A stretch of 64,000 bases of DNA from Halobacteriales archaeon QH_7_65_31 (GTDB taxonomy: Archaea; Halobacteriota; Halobacteria; Halobacteriales; Haloarculaceae). The DNA is taken from contig PXQU01000001.1 in the NCBI GenBank assembly GCA_003021785.1, forward strand, positions 62,001 through 126,000, given 5' to 3'. The position numbers were made by a program, and so were the translations under genes. The notes below the pieces were generated by a model. The model saw only the letters and a list, made by a program, of their open reading frames with translations. It ran no database searches and was not told where the DNA came from. Shown piece by piece: positions 1 through 9,249 of this stretch; within the stretch, counting starts at the first letter, position 1; the number at the start of each line of letters is the position of its first letter.

Positions 1-288
1 CCGGGCTGTGTCATCGAGGCGCGACCGGTCGCGCTGATGCGGATGGACGACGACGGCGAGAAGGACGACAAGGTCATCGCCGTCCCGAGCGAGGACCCCC
101 GCTACGACCACATTGAGGACCTCGGAGATATCCCGCGCCAGCAGCTCGACGAGATCGAGGAGTTCTTCGAGACGTACAAGAACTTGGAGGAGGGGAAGGA
201 GGTCGAGACGCTCGGCTTCGAGGACAGACAGGCCGCATACGACGCGATCGAGCACGCACAGGCGCTATACGACGAGCAGTTCGCCTGA
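1..288 (+). CDS. ppa: Inorganic pyrophosphatase, C-terminal part (5' truncated by window edge)
   Basis: Frame 1 is open from base 1; protein ...RMDDDGEKDDKVIAVPSEDPRYDHIEDLGDIPRQQLDEIEEFFETYKNLE is typical of family I PPase C-termini. Confidence 0.93.
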   Translation, partial: PGCVIEARPVALMRMDDDGEKDDKVIAVPSEDPRYDHIEDLGDIPRQQLDEIEEFFETYKNLEEGKEVETLGFEDRQAAYDAIEHAQALYDEQFA

Positions 289-333
289 GTCGCTCGCCGA
301 AACCGCCATTACTGTTCCTCTACAGGCTCACCC

Positions 334-705
334 GTGGAGATCGTCCACCAAGAGTCGGGTGAACCGCTCGCGACGACCGTCGAAATCGCCGACACGCGAC
401 TCGCGCGCGCTCGCGGACTGATGTTCCAGCGGTCGATCTCCGACGACGACGCGCTCGTCTTGAGTTACGACGGCCAATCGACTCGACAGCTTCACATGCT
501 GTTCGTCCCGTTCGACATCGACGCGATATGGCTCGCCGACGGCGTCGTTCAGGCGACGAAGCGACTGCCGGCGTGGATCGGTCACGGACGGGCCGTCGCG
601 GATACCGTCGTCGAGCTTCCGGCCGGCACGGCCGACGACGTGGAGCCGGGCGATCACGTGCGGCTTGCTCAGACCGGCCAGAGCCGAAGTTCCCACGTCC
701 AGTAG
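334..705 (+). CDS. DUF192 family protein
   Basis: ARGLMFQRS...HMLFVPFDIDAIWLADGVV...ADTVVELPAGTAD pattern of DUF192. Confidence 0.85.
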   Translation: MEIVHQESGEPLATTVEIADTRLARARGLMFQRSISDDDALVLSYDGQSTRQLHMLFVPFDIDAIWLADGVVQATKRLPAWIGHGRAVADTVVELPAGTADDVEPGDHVRLAQTGQSRSSHVQ

Positions 706-1277
706 TCCCCGACGATGAGACCGAGCTGATACGTCCCCCCGTCGTAGCGGACGTACTCGGCGTCCGGCAGCGGTGGACGATCAGCCCCCAGTTCCGTCGA
801 GTAGCCGCCGTCGACTGCGGCCCGAACGATCTCCCGCTCGTCGTCGGTGAGGTTCGCCGCGTCGACGACCGACGCGTTCGCTCCCGGCGTCGCGCGCTCG
901 GCGTCCACGCCGTAGCTCGCGTACAGCCGCCCCTGCGTGAGCGAGACCTCGTACACCGTCCCGTCGTAGCGGAGATACTCCGGTTCGTTGAACGCGCCCG
1001 CGACGCCCGGCCCGAACCGCGTCTCCGGGACGTGTGGCGAGTCGGGGAGGAACGAGACCGTCCGGTTCACGGCCACGCGCACCGCCGCCTGTTCCGTCTC
1101 AGAGAGATCGGTGTAAGAGATGGTGTTCGCCGCTGTCGGTTCGGCGTCCGTCGCCGTCTCGGTCGGTGTCGGGGTCACGCTTGCCGTCTCGGTCGCTGTC
1201 GGCGTCGTGGCCGGACTACCACCGGTGCAGCCGGCGACGAACAGGAGCGCGACGAGGAGCGGGAGGGCAGCTCGCAT
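669..1277 (-). CDS. Haloarchaeal lipoprotein, function unknown
   Basis: MRAALPLLVALLFVAGCTGG signal with lipobox, then a Thr-rich linker; start placed at the internal ATG. Confidence 0.75.
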   Translation of the reverse strand: MRAALPLLVALLFVAGCTGGSPATTPTATETASVTPTPTETATDAEPTAANTISYTDLSETEQAAVRVAVNRTVSFLPDSPHVPETRFGPGVAGAFNEPEYLRYDGTVYEVSLTQGRLYASYGVDAERATPGANASVVDAANLTDDEREIVRAAVDGGYSTELGADRPPLPDAEYVRYDGGTYQLGLIVGDYWTWELRLWPV

Positions 1278-1347
1278 GGTCGGACTGGCCCGCAGACCGG
1301 TAAGTGCTTTCGGGCGCATCCGTACTGTTTTGTCGCGAGCCGCGTCT

Positions 1348-1641
1348 ATGGTACGTGTGAGCGACGAGTATCTCGTGGAGATCAAGCGGTCGGCGCGGAA
1401 GGTGTCGCCCGACGCCGGTCGCTGGGTGCGCGCACACGGCGCGCGCCGGTCGTTCGCCACGAAGGCGCTCGCGGCCCAGTGGGCGCGGATCATGTCGCCG
1501 CCCGACCGGACGGTCTGGGTGCAGGACGCCGCTCCGTGGGACGCCAGCGACGTGGACGGGTACGTCGTCGGTGGCCGTCGCGTCTCGCCGCGTCGCGATC
1601 CCGACCCCGGCGAACAGGGGTCACTCGCCGATCTCGGGTAG
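1348..1641 (+). CDS. Hypothetical protein
   Basis: MVRVSDEYLVEIKRSARKVSPDAGRWVRAHGARRSFATKALAAQWAR; plausible haloarchaeal small protein. Confidence 0.55.
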   Translation: MVRVSDEYLVEIKRSARKVSPDAGRWVRAHGARRSFATKALAAQWARIMSPPDRTVWVQDAAPWDASDVDGYVVGGRRVSPRRDPDPGEQGSLADLG

Positions 1642-1677
1642 CGCACGGCTTATGCTCGCGTAACCGTGAACGTGGGT

Positions 1678-1926
1678 ATGGGAACTGACGGGTCGGAGTT
1701 CACGCTCAGTCGGAAGCGCGCGCTCCGCGCTATCCTGCCGTTTCTCGCCCTCGGCATCGCGGACGTGGTGCTCCTGCTCGAATGGGGACTCGACCCGCTG
1801 TGGGGGTTCATGATCCTCCCGCCGATTCTGATGATCAGCGTGCTCGGATGGGTGGCGTTCCGCGGCGGCATGATCCGTAACCACGGCGTCGAACCCGGTG
1901 GGGACGAGCATCCTGACCGTCAGTAG
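1678..1926 (+). CDS. Small two-TM membrane protein
   Basis: Two hydrophobic segments: AILPFLALGIADVVLLLEWGL and LWGFMILPPILMISVLGWVAF. Confidence 0.6.
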   Translation: MGTDGSEFTLSRKRALRAILPFLALGIADVVLLLEWGLDPLWGFMILPPILMISVLGWVAFRGGMIRNHGVEPGGDEHPDRQ

Positions 1927-1990
1927 CCGACCGTTCGGTGGCCGTTCGAGCAACATGCTACGCGGTTGCTCTCTGGCGACAGTAGAAGAA

Positions 1991-2268
1991 CGCCGAGAGT
2001 GAGATTTGAACCACGTCAGACCGCTCACAGCGTTCGCGGTCTCCCTCGTTCAAATCCACGGGTCGTTTCACGTCGCGGTACGAGCGACACGCGATGCGGT
2101 CGCTCGCAGTGTCGCTCCGTGAAAACGCCGAGAGTGAGATTTGAACTACGCGCAGACGCTCGCTCCGCTCGCGTCTCCTCTCGTGCAAACTCACACGACC
2201 GTCACCGACGCGAGTGGCTCACAGACTCGCTGTCGCTCGCCATGTTCGCCACAGTGCGTCGGTAGAAG
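1991..2268. repeat. Two tandem ~135-143 bp units, each starting with a 21-bp copy of the tRNA-Ser 3' end and containing nested inverted repeats
   Basis: CGCCGAGAGTGAGATTTGAAC at 1991-2011 and 2126-2146; the same 21-mer forms the 3' end of the tRNA at 2269-2289. Confidence 0.85.
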
Positions 2269-2353
2269 CGCCGAGAGTGAGATTTGAACTCACGTGTCCG
2301 TGAGGACAGTAGATTTCGAATCTACCGCCTTGGCCGGGCTAGGCTATCTCGGC
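2269..2353 (-). tRNA. tRNA-Ser (CGA)
   Basis: Reverse complement GCCGAGATAGCCTAGCCCGGCCAAGGCGGTAGATTCGAAATCTACTGTCCTCACGGACACGTGAGTTCAAATCTCACTCTCGGCG: paired acceptor, long variable arm, anticodon loop TTCGAAA. Confidence 0.95.
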
Positions 2354-2592
2354 TCACACGGAGTTCCGCCGGGCGCGAGTTTAGTGATTACGATTTCGTG
2401 GTCGCGTACGGCTCTCTCACTGGTGGACCGCACGACGCGTTGGCCGTGTTGCTCACCCCGTCGCCCGGTCCAACGAGCGATCAGACACGAACGGCAGGCC
2501 GCAAACGCCGAAGCTCGCGGCGATACGCCGTGTTCTCTCACAGCAAGAACGGTCGGAATCCTCATACCGCCACCTAACCTATCTCCGTTCAA

Positions 2593-4032
2593 ATGGGAGA
2601 CGCGTCGCGAACCACCAGCGGAACGGACGGACTCGACGAGGTGCTCGACGGCGGCTTCATCGAAGGACAGACGGCGATCGTGAGCGGGGGCCCCGGAACC
2701 GGCAAGACGGTGCTCGCGCTCCAGTTTCTCGCCGCCGCCGACAACGGTCTCTACATCGGCTTCGAGGAGCGCGAGACGGACATCCGCGAGAACGCCGCCC
2801 GATTAGGGATCGATCTCTCGACCGTCGAGATACTCGATCTGAGCGCACAGGGGAGCCGGTTTTTCAGCTCCGACGACGAGTACACCATCTTCCCGCACGA
2901 GGAGGTGGAGGGCGAAGAGCTGCTCGACTCGATCGCCGCGTCGATCGACGAGGAAGCGCCGACCCGGCTCGCGATCGATCCGCTGTCGGAGCTTCGCTCG
3001 CTCGTCCCCGACGACTACCGGTTCCGACGCAACATCTCCTCGCTCGTGAACGAGCTCAAGACGCGCGACATCACGACGGTGTGTACGACTCAGGCGGCCG
3101 GCGAGACGAACGACTGGGACCTCCAGTTTCTCGGCGACGCGACCATCGATGTCCAGCGCACGACCGACCACCGTTCGCTGGAGGTGACGAAGTTCCGCGG
3201 CTCGGACTTCGCCAACGGCAAACACACCTACCGGATTCAGGGCGGCTCCGGTGGGCGGGTGTATCCAAAGCTCGTCCCCGGCGACCACAGCCGCGAGACC
3301 GACCGGGCACAGCTTTCCTCCGGGGTGGCCGAACTCGACACCCTCCTCGGTGGCGGTATCGAGCACGGCTCGGTGACGGTCGTCTCGGGCCCGTCGGGCG
3401 TGGGAAAGACGACGCTCGGCTCGCTGTTCCTGCGCTCGGCGGCGAGCGACGAGATCCCGGCGACCGGCTACCTGTTCGAGGAGCTTCGGGCCGATTATCT
3501 CTACCGCGCCGACCAGCTCGGTCTCGATCTCGGGCCGCTGTACGACGACGGGCCGCTCCGACTGTTCGAGATGGAGTCGCTGACACAGAGCCCCGACGAG
3601 TTCGCCGCGATGGTCAGGGAGGCGGTCGATTCCGGCGTCGAGCTCGTCATGATCGACGGCATCCCGGGCTACCGGCTCGGTCTCCGCGGCGAGGACACCG
3701 ACCGAGAGCTGACGCGTGAGCTCCACGCGCTGTGTCGGTATCTCAAGCGGATGCGCGTGACGACGATCCTCATCGACGAGGTGGGGAGCTTGGCCGGCTC
3801 GCTCAACGCGACCGACGAGGAGGTGAGCTATCTCGCGGACAACATCCTCTTCCTGCGCTACGTGGAGATGGACGCGGAGATACGCAAGATCGTCGGCGTC
3901 CTGAAGAAGCGGTTCGGCGACTTCGAGCGGTCGCTGCGCGAGATACAGATCGACGACGGCGGCGTGACGATCGGCGAGACGCTCACTGACCGCCGTGGAC
4001 TGCTCACCGGCGTCCCGGAGCGAACTGAGTAG
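2593..4032 (+). CDS. KaiC-like double RecA-fold ATPase
   Basis: Two Walker A motifs (GGPGTGKTVLALQFL; GPSGVGKTTLGSLFL) with LDEVLDGGF / LDTLLGGGI signatures. Confidence 0.9.
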   Translation: MGDASRTTSGTDGLDEVLDGGFIEGQTAIVSGGPGTGKTVLALQFLAAADNGLYIGFEERETDIRENAARLGIDLSTVEILDLSAQGSRFFSSDDEYTIFPHEEVEGEELLDSIAASIDEEAPTRLAIDPLSELRSLVPDDYRFRRNISSLVNELKTRDITTVCTTQAAGETNDWDLQFLGDATIDVQRTTDHRSLEVTKFRGSDFANGKHTYRIQGGSGGRVYPKLVPGDHSRETDRAQLSSGVAELDTLLGGGIEHGSVTVVSGPSGVGKTTLGSLFLRSAASDEIPATGYLFEELRADYLYRADQLGLDLGPLYDDGPLRLFEMESLTQSPDEFAAMVREAVDSGVELVMIDGIPGYRLGLRGEDTDRELTRELHALCRYLKRMRVTTILIDEVGSLAGSLNATDEEVSYLADNILFLRYVEMDAEIRKIVGVLKKRFGDFERSLREIQIDDGGVTIGETLTDRRGLLTGVPERTE

Positions 4033-4035
4033 CCG

Positions 4036-5814
4036 ATGACTGCCCCTCGCCGCCTCAAGCCACCGGGCGACGATGCGGTGCAGATCGCGCTCGGATTCGA
4101 CAGCGAACGGAACCGCGAGCTGCTCGCGCGGCTCCTCTCTCAGTACGAGGTGGTCGATATCGACGAGCCGATCTCCGAGGAGACGGACCTGTGTGTCGTC
4201 GATGCCGGTGCGTTCTCGCGACTCCGCGGTGCGCTCACCGACTGGAAGACGGAGAGCGATCCGACCGTCGCGCCGGCGCTCCTCGTCGCGACCGGCGAGG
4301 AGACGGCGCTGTGGGAGGAGTACGGCGACGCCGTCGGAACCGCTCTCGACTCGATACAGTCGATCCCCGCGCCGAAACGCGCGATTCAGGCGCGTATCTC
4401 GGGGCTGTTGGAGACCCGGCGGTCGTCGAAGCTGGCTGCCGATCGCCGGAACAGACTCGAACTGTACGAACAGGCGATGGACGACACGGAACTCGGCATC
4501 ACCATCGCCGAGACCGACGGCGACTACCCGATCGTCTACACCAACGACGGCTTCATCGAGCTCACCGGCTACGATCGCGACGAGATCCTCGGGCGCAATC
4601 CGCGCTATCTACAGGGGCCAGACACCGACGAATCGACGCGCACCGAGCTACGCGAGGCGATCGAAGCCCGCGAGCCAGTCAGGGTGGAGATCCTGAACTA
4701 CCGGAAGTCCGGCGAGCCGTTCTGGAACGAGGTCGAGATCGTCCCCATCGAGGACGACGAGCAGGTTCCGTACTTCATCGGCTTTCAGCAGGATATCACG
4801 GAGCGGAAGTCCAGAGAGCGAATCCTCGAACGCTACCGGCGTATCGTCCGACTGGCGGACGATCCGATTCTCGTCCTCGATCCAGCGGGCGCGATCGAGT
4901 ACACCAACCCCGCCGCCGTCGAGCTGCTCGGCGCCGACGTCTCCGAGCTGACTATCGCGGCGCTGTTCGACGACGAGCAGGCCGACAAGCTGATGGATAC
5001 GCTGCTGCTCGCGCTCTCGGACGGCGAGACGCACACGCGAGAGCTGACGCTGCCCGCCGACCGACGGACCTACCAGTTCCGATTCCAGCCGGAGCTGCTC
5101 GACGAGAGCCGACGGGTCATCGTCGTCGCGCGCGACATCACGGATATCCGTCGCCAGCAGGAGCGACTCTCCGTGCTCGACCGGGTGTTGCGGCACAACC
5201 TCCGCAACAAGCTGAACATCGTCTCCGGGCACGCGACGACGCTGACGGCGACGCCGGACGGCGACCCGGAGACGATCCGAACGACCGGCGAGCGCATCTC
5301 GAGGGCCGCCGAAAGCCTGCTGGAGATCGCAGACGCCGTTCGCGAGTTCGGCGACAAGACGACCGTCAGCGGACAGACGGGCCAACAGCGCGATCTCGCG
5401 GCGCTGGTCGAGGAGATCGTCCCGCGGCTCGCGGCGACTCACCCCGAGGTCGATGTCGGGACGCGAACGCCCGAGCACGCGATCGCACGCTGTCCCGACC
5501 AGATCGAGTTCTGTATCAGCGAACTGTTCGACAGTGCCGTCGATCGCGGCGGTGAGACACAGCGCATCACCGTCTCCGTCATCGCTCGGACCGACGCGGT
5601 CGAGCTGCGATTTCACGACGACGGCGAGACGATGCCCGAGATGGAGCGGCGCGCGCTCACGAGCGGCTCGGAGACGCCGCTCGAACACACACAGGGCATC
5701 GAGCTGTGGCTGGTCCGCTGGGCCGTCGAAGGTGTCGGCGGACAGTTCGGGATCGACACCGAGGACGGGACGACGGTGACGCTGTTGTTACCGGCAGATC
5801 AGTCCGACGCGTAA
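4036..5814 (+). CDS. PAS/LOV-like sensor histidine-kinase-type protein (degenerate catalytic boxes)
   Basis: PAS/LOV-like GRNPRYLQGPDTD, second PAS, H-box RVLRHNLRNKLNIVSGHA, C-terminal HATPase-like region. Confidence 0.85.
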   Translation: MTAPRRLKPPGDDAVQIALGFDSERNRELLARLLSQYEVVDIDEPISEETDLCVVDAGAFSRLRGALTDWKTESDPTVAPALLVATGEETALWEEYGDAVGTALDSIQSIPAPKRAIQARISGLLETRRSSKLAADRRNRLELYEQAMDDTELGITIAETDGDYPIVYTNDGFIELTGYDRDEILGRNPRYLQGPDTDESTRTELREAIEAREPVRVEILNYRKSGEPFWNEVEIVPIEDDEQVPYFIGFQQDITERKSRERILERYRRIVRLADDPILVLDPAGAIEYTNPAAVELLGADVSELTIAALFDDEQADKLMDTLLLALSDGETHTRELTLPADRRTYQFRFQPELLDESRRVIVVARDITDIRRQQERLSVLDRVLRHNLRNKLNIVSGHATTLTATPDGDPETIRTTGERISRAAESLLEIADAVREFGDKTTVSGQTGQQRDLAALVEEIVPRLAATHPEVDVGTRTPEHAIARCPDQIEFCISELFDSAVDRGGETQRITVSVIARTDAVELRFHDDGETMPEMERRALTSGSETPLEHTQGIELWLVRWAVEGVGGQFGIDTEDGTTVTLLLPADQSDA

Positions 5815-6332
5815 CACTCGACACCGCGGACCAGCGGTCGGAGATACGAGTCCCGGTAGGCGTCGAGATCCGAATCGAGCAGATCGAACCGCTTGAACAT
5901 CATCGCGCTCACGATCTCGCGGAACTCCCCGAGAGACAGCTCCGCCACCGGTCGCCCCGACTCGGGCGGACAGTCGTGCGGGCGGATCGGCAGCATGACG
6001 AACGTCTCGGTCGGCGCTTCGTCGGCGACGAAGTGGAGCGTCGCGACGCTCCCGTCCGGGTTCGGCTCGTGGATTGTGAGCACGTCGCTTCCGGTCACGA
6101 ACGGGTCGAGATCGGTGTCGATACCGAGACCGAGCACGACGATGACGAACTCGGCGTCGGTCGGAACGGACTCGGTGAGCCGCGTGAAGGCGCTGTCGAA
6201 GCGGTCGCGGAACTGCTCGTCCGAGAGATCCTGTAGCTCGTTGTACAGCGTCCCGACGGTGCGGCGATCGTCGCCGAGCGCGTCAGCGAGGGGAGCCGGC
6301 AGATCGTGTTCGATGTCGAGCCGCTCGGTCAT
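5799..6332 (-). CDS. Haloarchaeal hypothetical protein
   Basis: 177-aa acidic protein starting MTERLDIEHDLPAPLADALGDDRRTVGTLYNELQDLSDEQFRDRF. Confidence 0.65.
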   Translation of the reverse strand: MTERLDIEHDLPAPLADALGDDRRTVGTLYNELQDLSDEQFRDRFDSAFTRLTESVPTDAEFVIVVLGLGIDTDLDPFVTGSDVLTIHEPNPDGSVATLHFVADEAPTETFVMLPIRPHDCPPESGRPVAELSLGEFREIVSAMMFKRFDLLDSDLDAYRDSYLRPLVRGVECYASD

Positions 6333-6396
6333 ACCGGCGTTTTCACGCCGTGTAACAAGCCCCTGTCGTTATGTCGCTCTGTCTCGTCCGTTAGAT

Positions 6397-8040
6397 ATGG
6401 ACGAGCGGGCACAGTCGGCGACGCTGGGGACGCTACTCGTCATCTCCATCACCGTCGTCGCCGCGACGGCGACCGTCGGCGCGGCCGTGTTCGCACTCGA
6501 CGAGTCACGCACGCAGGCCAACGAGGAGCGCGCCAGCATCGCGGCCGCACAGTTCGACTCCGCGGCCGCACTCGTCGCCTTCAGCGACACGAACGGGGCG
6601 ACGACCGTCGATATCGGTAACGCCGACAGAGTCAGCGTCGTCGATAGCGGCACGATATGGGTCAATCGGACGTACGAACAGAGCGACGGGACGAATACGA
6701 CGGAGACACTGGTCGACGAGCAGCTCGGCGCGGTCGAGTACGAGACCGACGGCGACACGCTCGCGTATCAGGGCGGCGGAGTGTGGCGACAGGGTGACGG
6801 CTACGCGCGGATGGTCTCACCGCCTGAGTTCGATTTCAACGGAAATACGCTTACACTCCCCGTCGTGAGCGTGAGTACGACCGAGACGCCGGCGCGCTTC
6901 TCGGGCGACAGCGTCAGACTCTCCTCGAACGGCAGCAGAACGACGTTCCCGTCTCCCGACACCGGCACTAACCCCGTCGAGAACAGCGAACTTGAGATCA
7001 AAGTCGAGAGCAAGTACTACCGGGCGTGGGGGCGCTACTTCGAGCGCCGGGTCGGCGGTGACGTGACGATAGACGATGATGCGGGGACCGCCAGTGTCAC
7101 GCTCAAGACGGAGTACGACAACACCATCACCTACGGGGTGGCGAGTACCGCAGCCTCCGGGTTCGACCTGAAAGGCGGTGGCGGCTCGCGGACGTTCCTC
7201 GACAGCTACGACTCATCGACCGGCGACTACGCGACGAGTCAACAAGAGGAAGACGGTCGCATCGTCGCCGGAGGCAACGTCAACATCCGTGGTAAAGTTA
7301 CTGTTTACGGCGATATCGTCGTGCCCGAAGGGAACCACGTTGACACCAACAAAAACTCCCACATCAAGAAGGGCGAGATCCTCAAGGAGCCGATTAGCAC
7401 CCAACGGCCGGCCGGTCGCGTCAGGCAGAAGATTACAACGGTGCGAGAAAGCAACGACAACGCCGATACCGCGCTCGCTGACAACAAACTCGCCAGTGAC
7501 GAATTCGGCAGCGACGACTCCGTGGAGCTGACGGCAGGCGACTACTACATCGACAGTGATCTGCAGCTGGACGATCAAACGCTGACACTCGACACGTCGG
7601 ACGGGAATCTCACCCTCGCCGTGACGGGAAACATCGACATCAGCAACGGCGGAGAGATCGAGGTCAAGGGGGGGAACGATGACGTCGCTCGCGTCTACAC
7701 GACCGGCGATCAGTTCCGGATGAACGACGGAAACGTGTCCGTTCCGGGAGACGATTCGACGCGGTTCTGGCTCTACGGGACCGACGACCTGAACGGGGAG
7801 ATGAAATCGGAGTCTGGGTTCGTCGGCATCTACTACGCCCCGGGCGACGACTCCTCGCTCAATATGCATTCAGAGAGTGAGATATACGGCGCGATGGCTG
7901 TCGGCGAACCGGACCTCAAGTCCGGCTCGACGGTTCATTACGATCTCGCGGCGGAGGGGCTGCCGGCGTACGACACCGACGCGACGCTCTTCTCGTATCT
8001 CCACGTCTCGCGAAACGAAGTCGTCGTCGAGAAGTCTTAG
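6397..8040 (+). CDS. Pilin-like surface protein with C-terminal polymer-forming-like region (DUF7289/DUF7305-like)
   Basis: N-terminus MDERAQSATLGTLLVISITVVAATATVGAAVF; C-terminal GGNVNIRGKVTVYGDIVVPEGN and GNIDISNGGEIEVKGG repeats. Confidence 0.75.
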   Translation: MDERAQSATLGTLLVISITVVAATATVGAAVFALDESRTQANEERASIAAAQFDSAAALVAFSDTNGATTVDIGNADRVSVVDSGTIWVNRTYEQSDGTNTTETLVDEQLGAVEYETDGDTLAYQGGGVWRQGDGYARMVSPPEFDFNGNTLTLPVVSVSTTETPARFSGDSVRLSSNGSRTTFPSPDTGTNPVENSELEIKVESKYYRAWGRYFERRVGGDVTIDDDAGTASVTLKTEYDNTITYGVASTAASGFDLKGGGGSRTFLDSYDSSTGDYATSQQEEDGRIVAGGNVNIRGKVTVYGDIVVPEGNHVDTNKNSHIKKGEILKEPISTQRPAGRVRQKITTVRESNDNADTALADNKLASDEFGSDDSVELTAGDYYIDSDLQLDDQTLTLDTSDGNLTLAVTGNIDISNGGEIEVKGGNDDVARVYTTGDQFRMNDGNVSVPGDDSTRFWLYGTDDLNGEMKSESGFVGIYYAPGDDSSLNMHSESEIYGAMAVGEPDLKSGSTVHYDLAAEGLPAYDTDATLFSYLHVSRNEVVVEKS

Positions 8041-8813
8041 CGGAGGCTGAGATCGACGGTGAACCGCTGGATGATGACGCGTTCGGTCTGGTGTTCGTAC
8101 ACGACGACACCGTTCGCGGGGTCGTTCTCACCATTGACAGCTGTGGGACTTTCTTCACCACTGACAGCTGTGAGATTTTCCCGCTGGAAGTAGCGGTCCC
8201 ACGCTGCTGCTCGGGCGGGTGTCGTCTCTATTCGTATCTCAACGGTGTAGGGTGAATTTTTACTTCGATGGGCGAGTAGCCGCTCTGCCCCGCTGCTTGC
8301 GACGACTTGGACGGGTGAGCCGGTCGAGACGCTATCAGCGCCGGTGAACAGCACCAGCGGGAGATTCGTCCGACTCTCGTTGAACAGGAACGGCGGATCG
8401 TCGATCATCGCGACCCGTCCCGGGCCGCTGCGGAACCGCGCACCGAGCGCCAGCCCGACCGACTGATCGTCGATTGTGTGCGTGAAGCGACTACTCACCC
8501 GACTGTAGCTAAACAGACTGGTCCCGTTCCGCGAGATCTCGACACTCACGTCGAACTGTCCGCCGATCGACAGGGTTCCGCCGTTCGGCTTCAGCTCGGT
8601 CGCGCGCCGCGGAACTCCCGTCCGGTACACCGTCTGAACGCTCTTGTCCAGAATCGCGACACCGCTCGTTGCGGCATCGATGCGAGCGTTCTGCTGTGTC
8701 GAGGTGACCGCACCGACGCCGTTTCCGAGGACGAACGCGATCGTCACCGTCACGACGGAGAACACGAGAATGTAGCTGAGCACCTCCGAGACGCCGCGCT
8801 CGTCGGGCGTCAT
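8037..8813 (-). CDS. Pilin-like membrane-anchored protein (DUF7289-like)
   Basis: MTPDERGVSEVLSYILVFSVVTVTIAFVLGNGVGAV; overlaps next gene. Confidence 0.75.
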   Translation of the reverse strand: MTPDERGVSEVLSYILVFSVVTVTIAFVLGNGVGAVTSTQQNARIDAATSGVAILDKSVQTVYRTGVPRRATELKPNGGTLSIGGQFDVSVEISRNGTSLFSYSRVSSRFTHTIDDQSVGLALGARFRSGPGRVAMIDDPPFLFNESRTNLPLVLFTGADSVSTGSPVQVVASSGAERLLAHRSKNSPYTVEIRIETTPARAAAWDRYFQRENLTAVSGEESPTAVNGENDPANGVVVYEHQTERVIIQRFTVDLSLR

Positions 8814-9247
8814 CGTGTCTCACCGATCGATAGTTCCCTGTTACCGTCGTTGTTGTACCGGATCGCGATATCCGTCCCCTGTGCCATCGAGTCGGTGAGC
8901 GGGCTGGTCGTCACGACGGACACCCGGACGGTCACCGCAGGGTTGGTCGTCGAGAGCACCAGCTGTTCGCCGCTCGCGTCGAGCCGAACCCGGTAGTTCA
9001 TCCCGACGGCGCGGTCGGGAATCCCCGGCTCGACGTACACGGTCCCCTCGCGGGTCGCGAGCGTATCGGCCGCGGTGAGCTGTGTCGCTATCCGCTCGCC
9101 GATGACGGTGAGCTGATCGCGGATCGCCTGCTCCTGTCGGTTCTCGACGAACGTCCCGACGCCGGCGACGAGAGAGACGATGAGCAGCGTCGCGACCGCG
9201 ATCGAGAGCACGTAGCCGATAGCGGACGACTGCGCTCGCTCGCGCAT
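8810..9247 (-). CDS. Pilin-like membrane-anchored protein (DUF7266-like)
   Basis: MRERAQSSAIGYVLSIAVATLLIVSLVAGVGTFV; 4-bp overlap with next gene. Confidence 0.75.
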   Translation of the reverse strand: MRERAQSSAIGYVLSIAVATLLIVSLVAGVGTFVENRQEQAIRDQLTVIGERIATQLTAADTLATREGTVYVEPGIPDRAVGMNYRVRLDASGEQLVLSTTNPAVTVRVSVVTTSPLTDSMAQGTDIAIRYNNDGNRELSIGETR

Positions 9248-9249
9248 CC

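Noticed and set aside
528-1688. 386-aa Arg-rich plus-strand ORF
   Set aside because: Overlaps DUF192, the lipoprotein and a small gene; composition is typical of a spurious frame.
8133-8180. Tandem ~27-bp repeat (ACCAnTGACAGCTGTGnGAnTTTC)
   Set aside because: In-frame duplication inside a pilin-like gene; minor local slippage rather than a feature.
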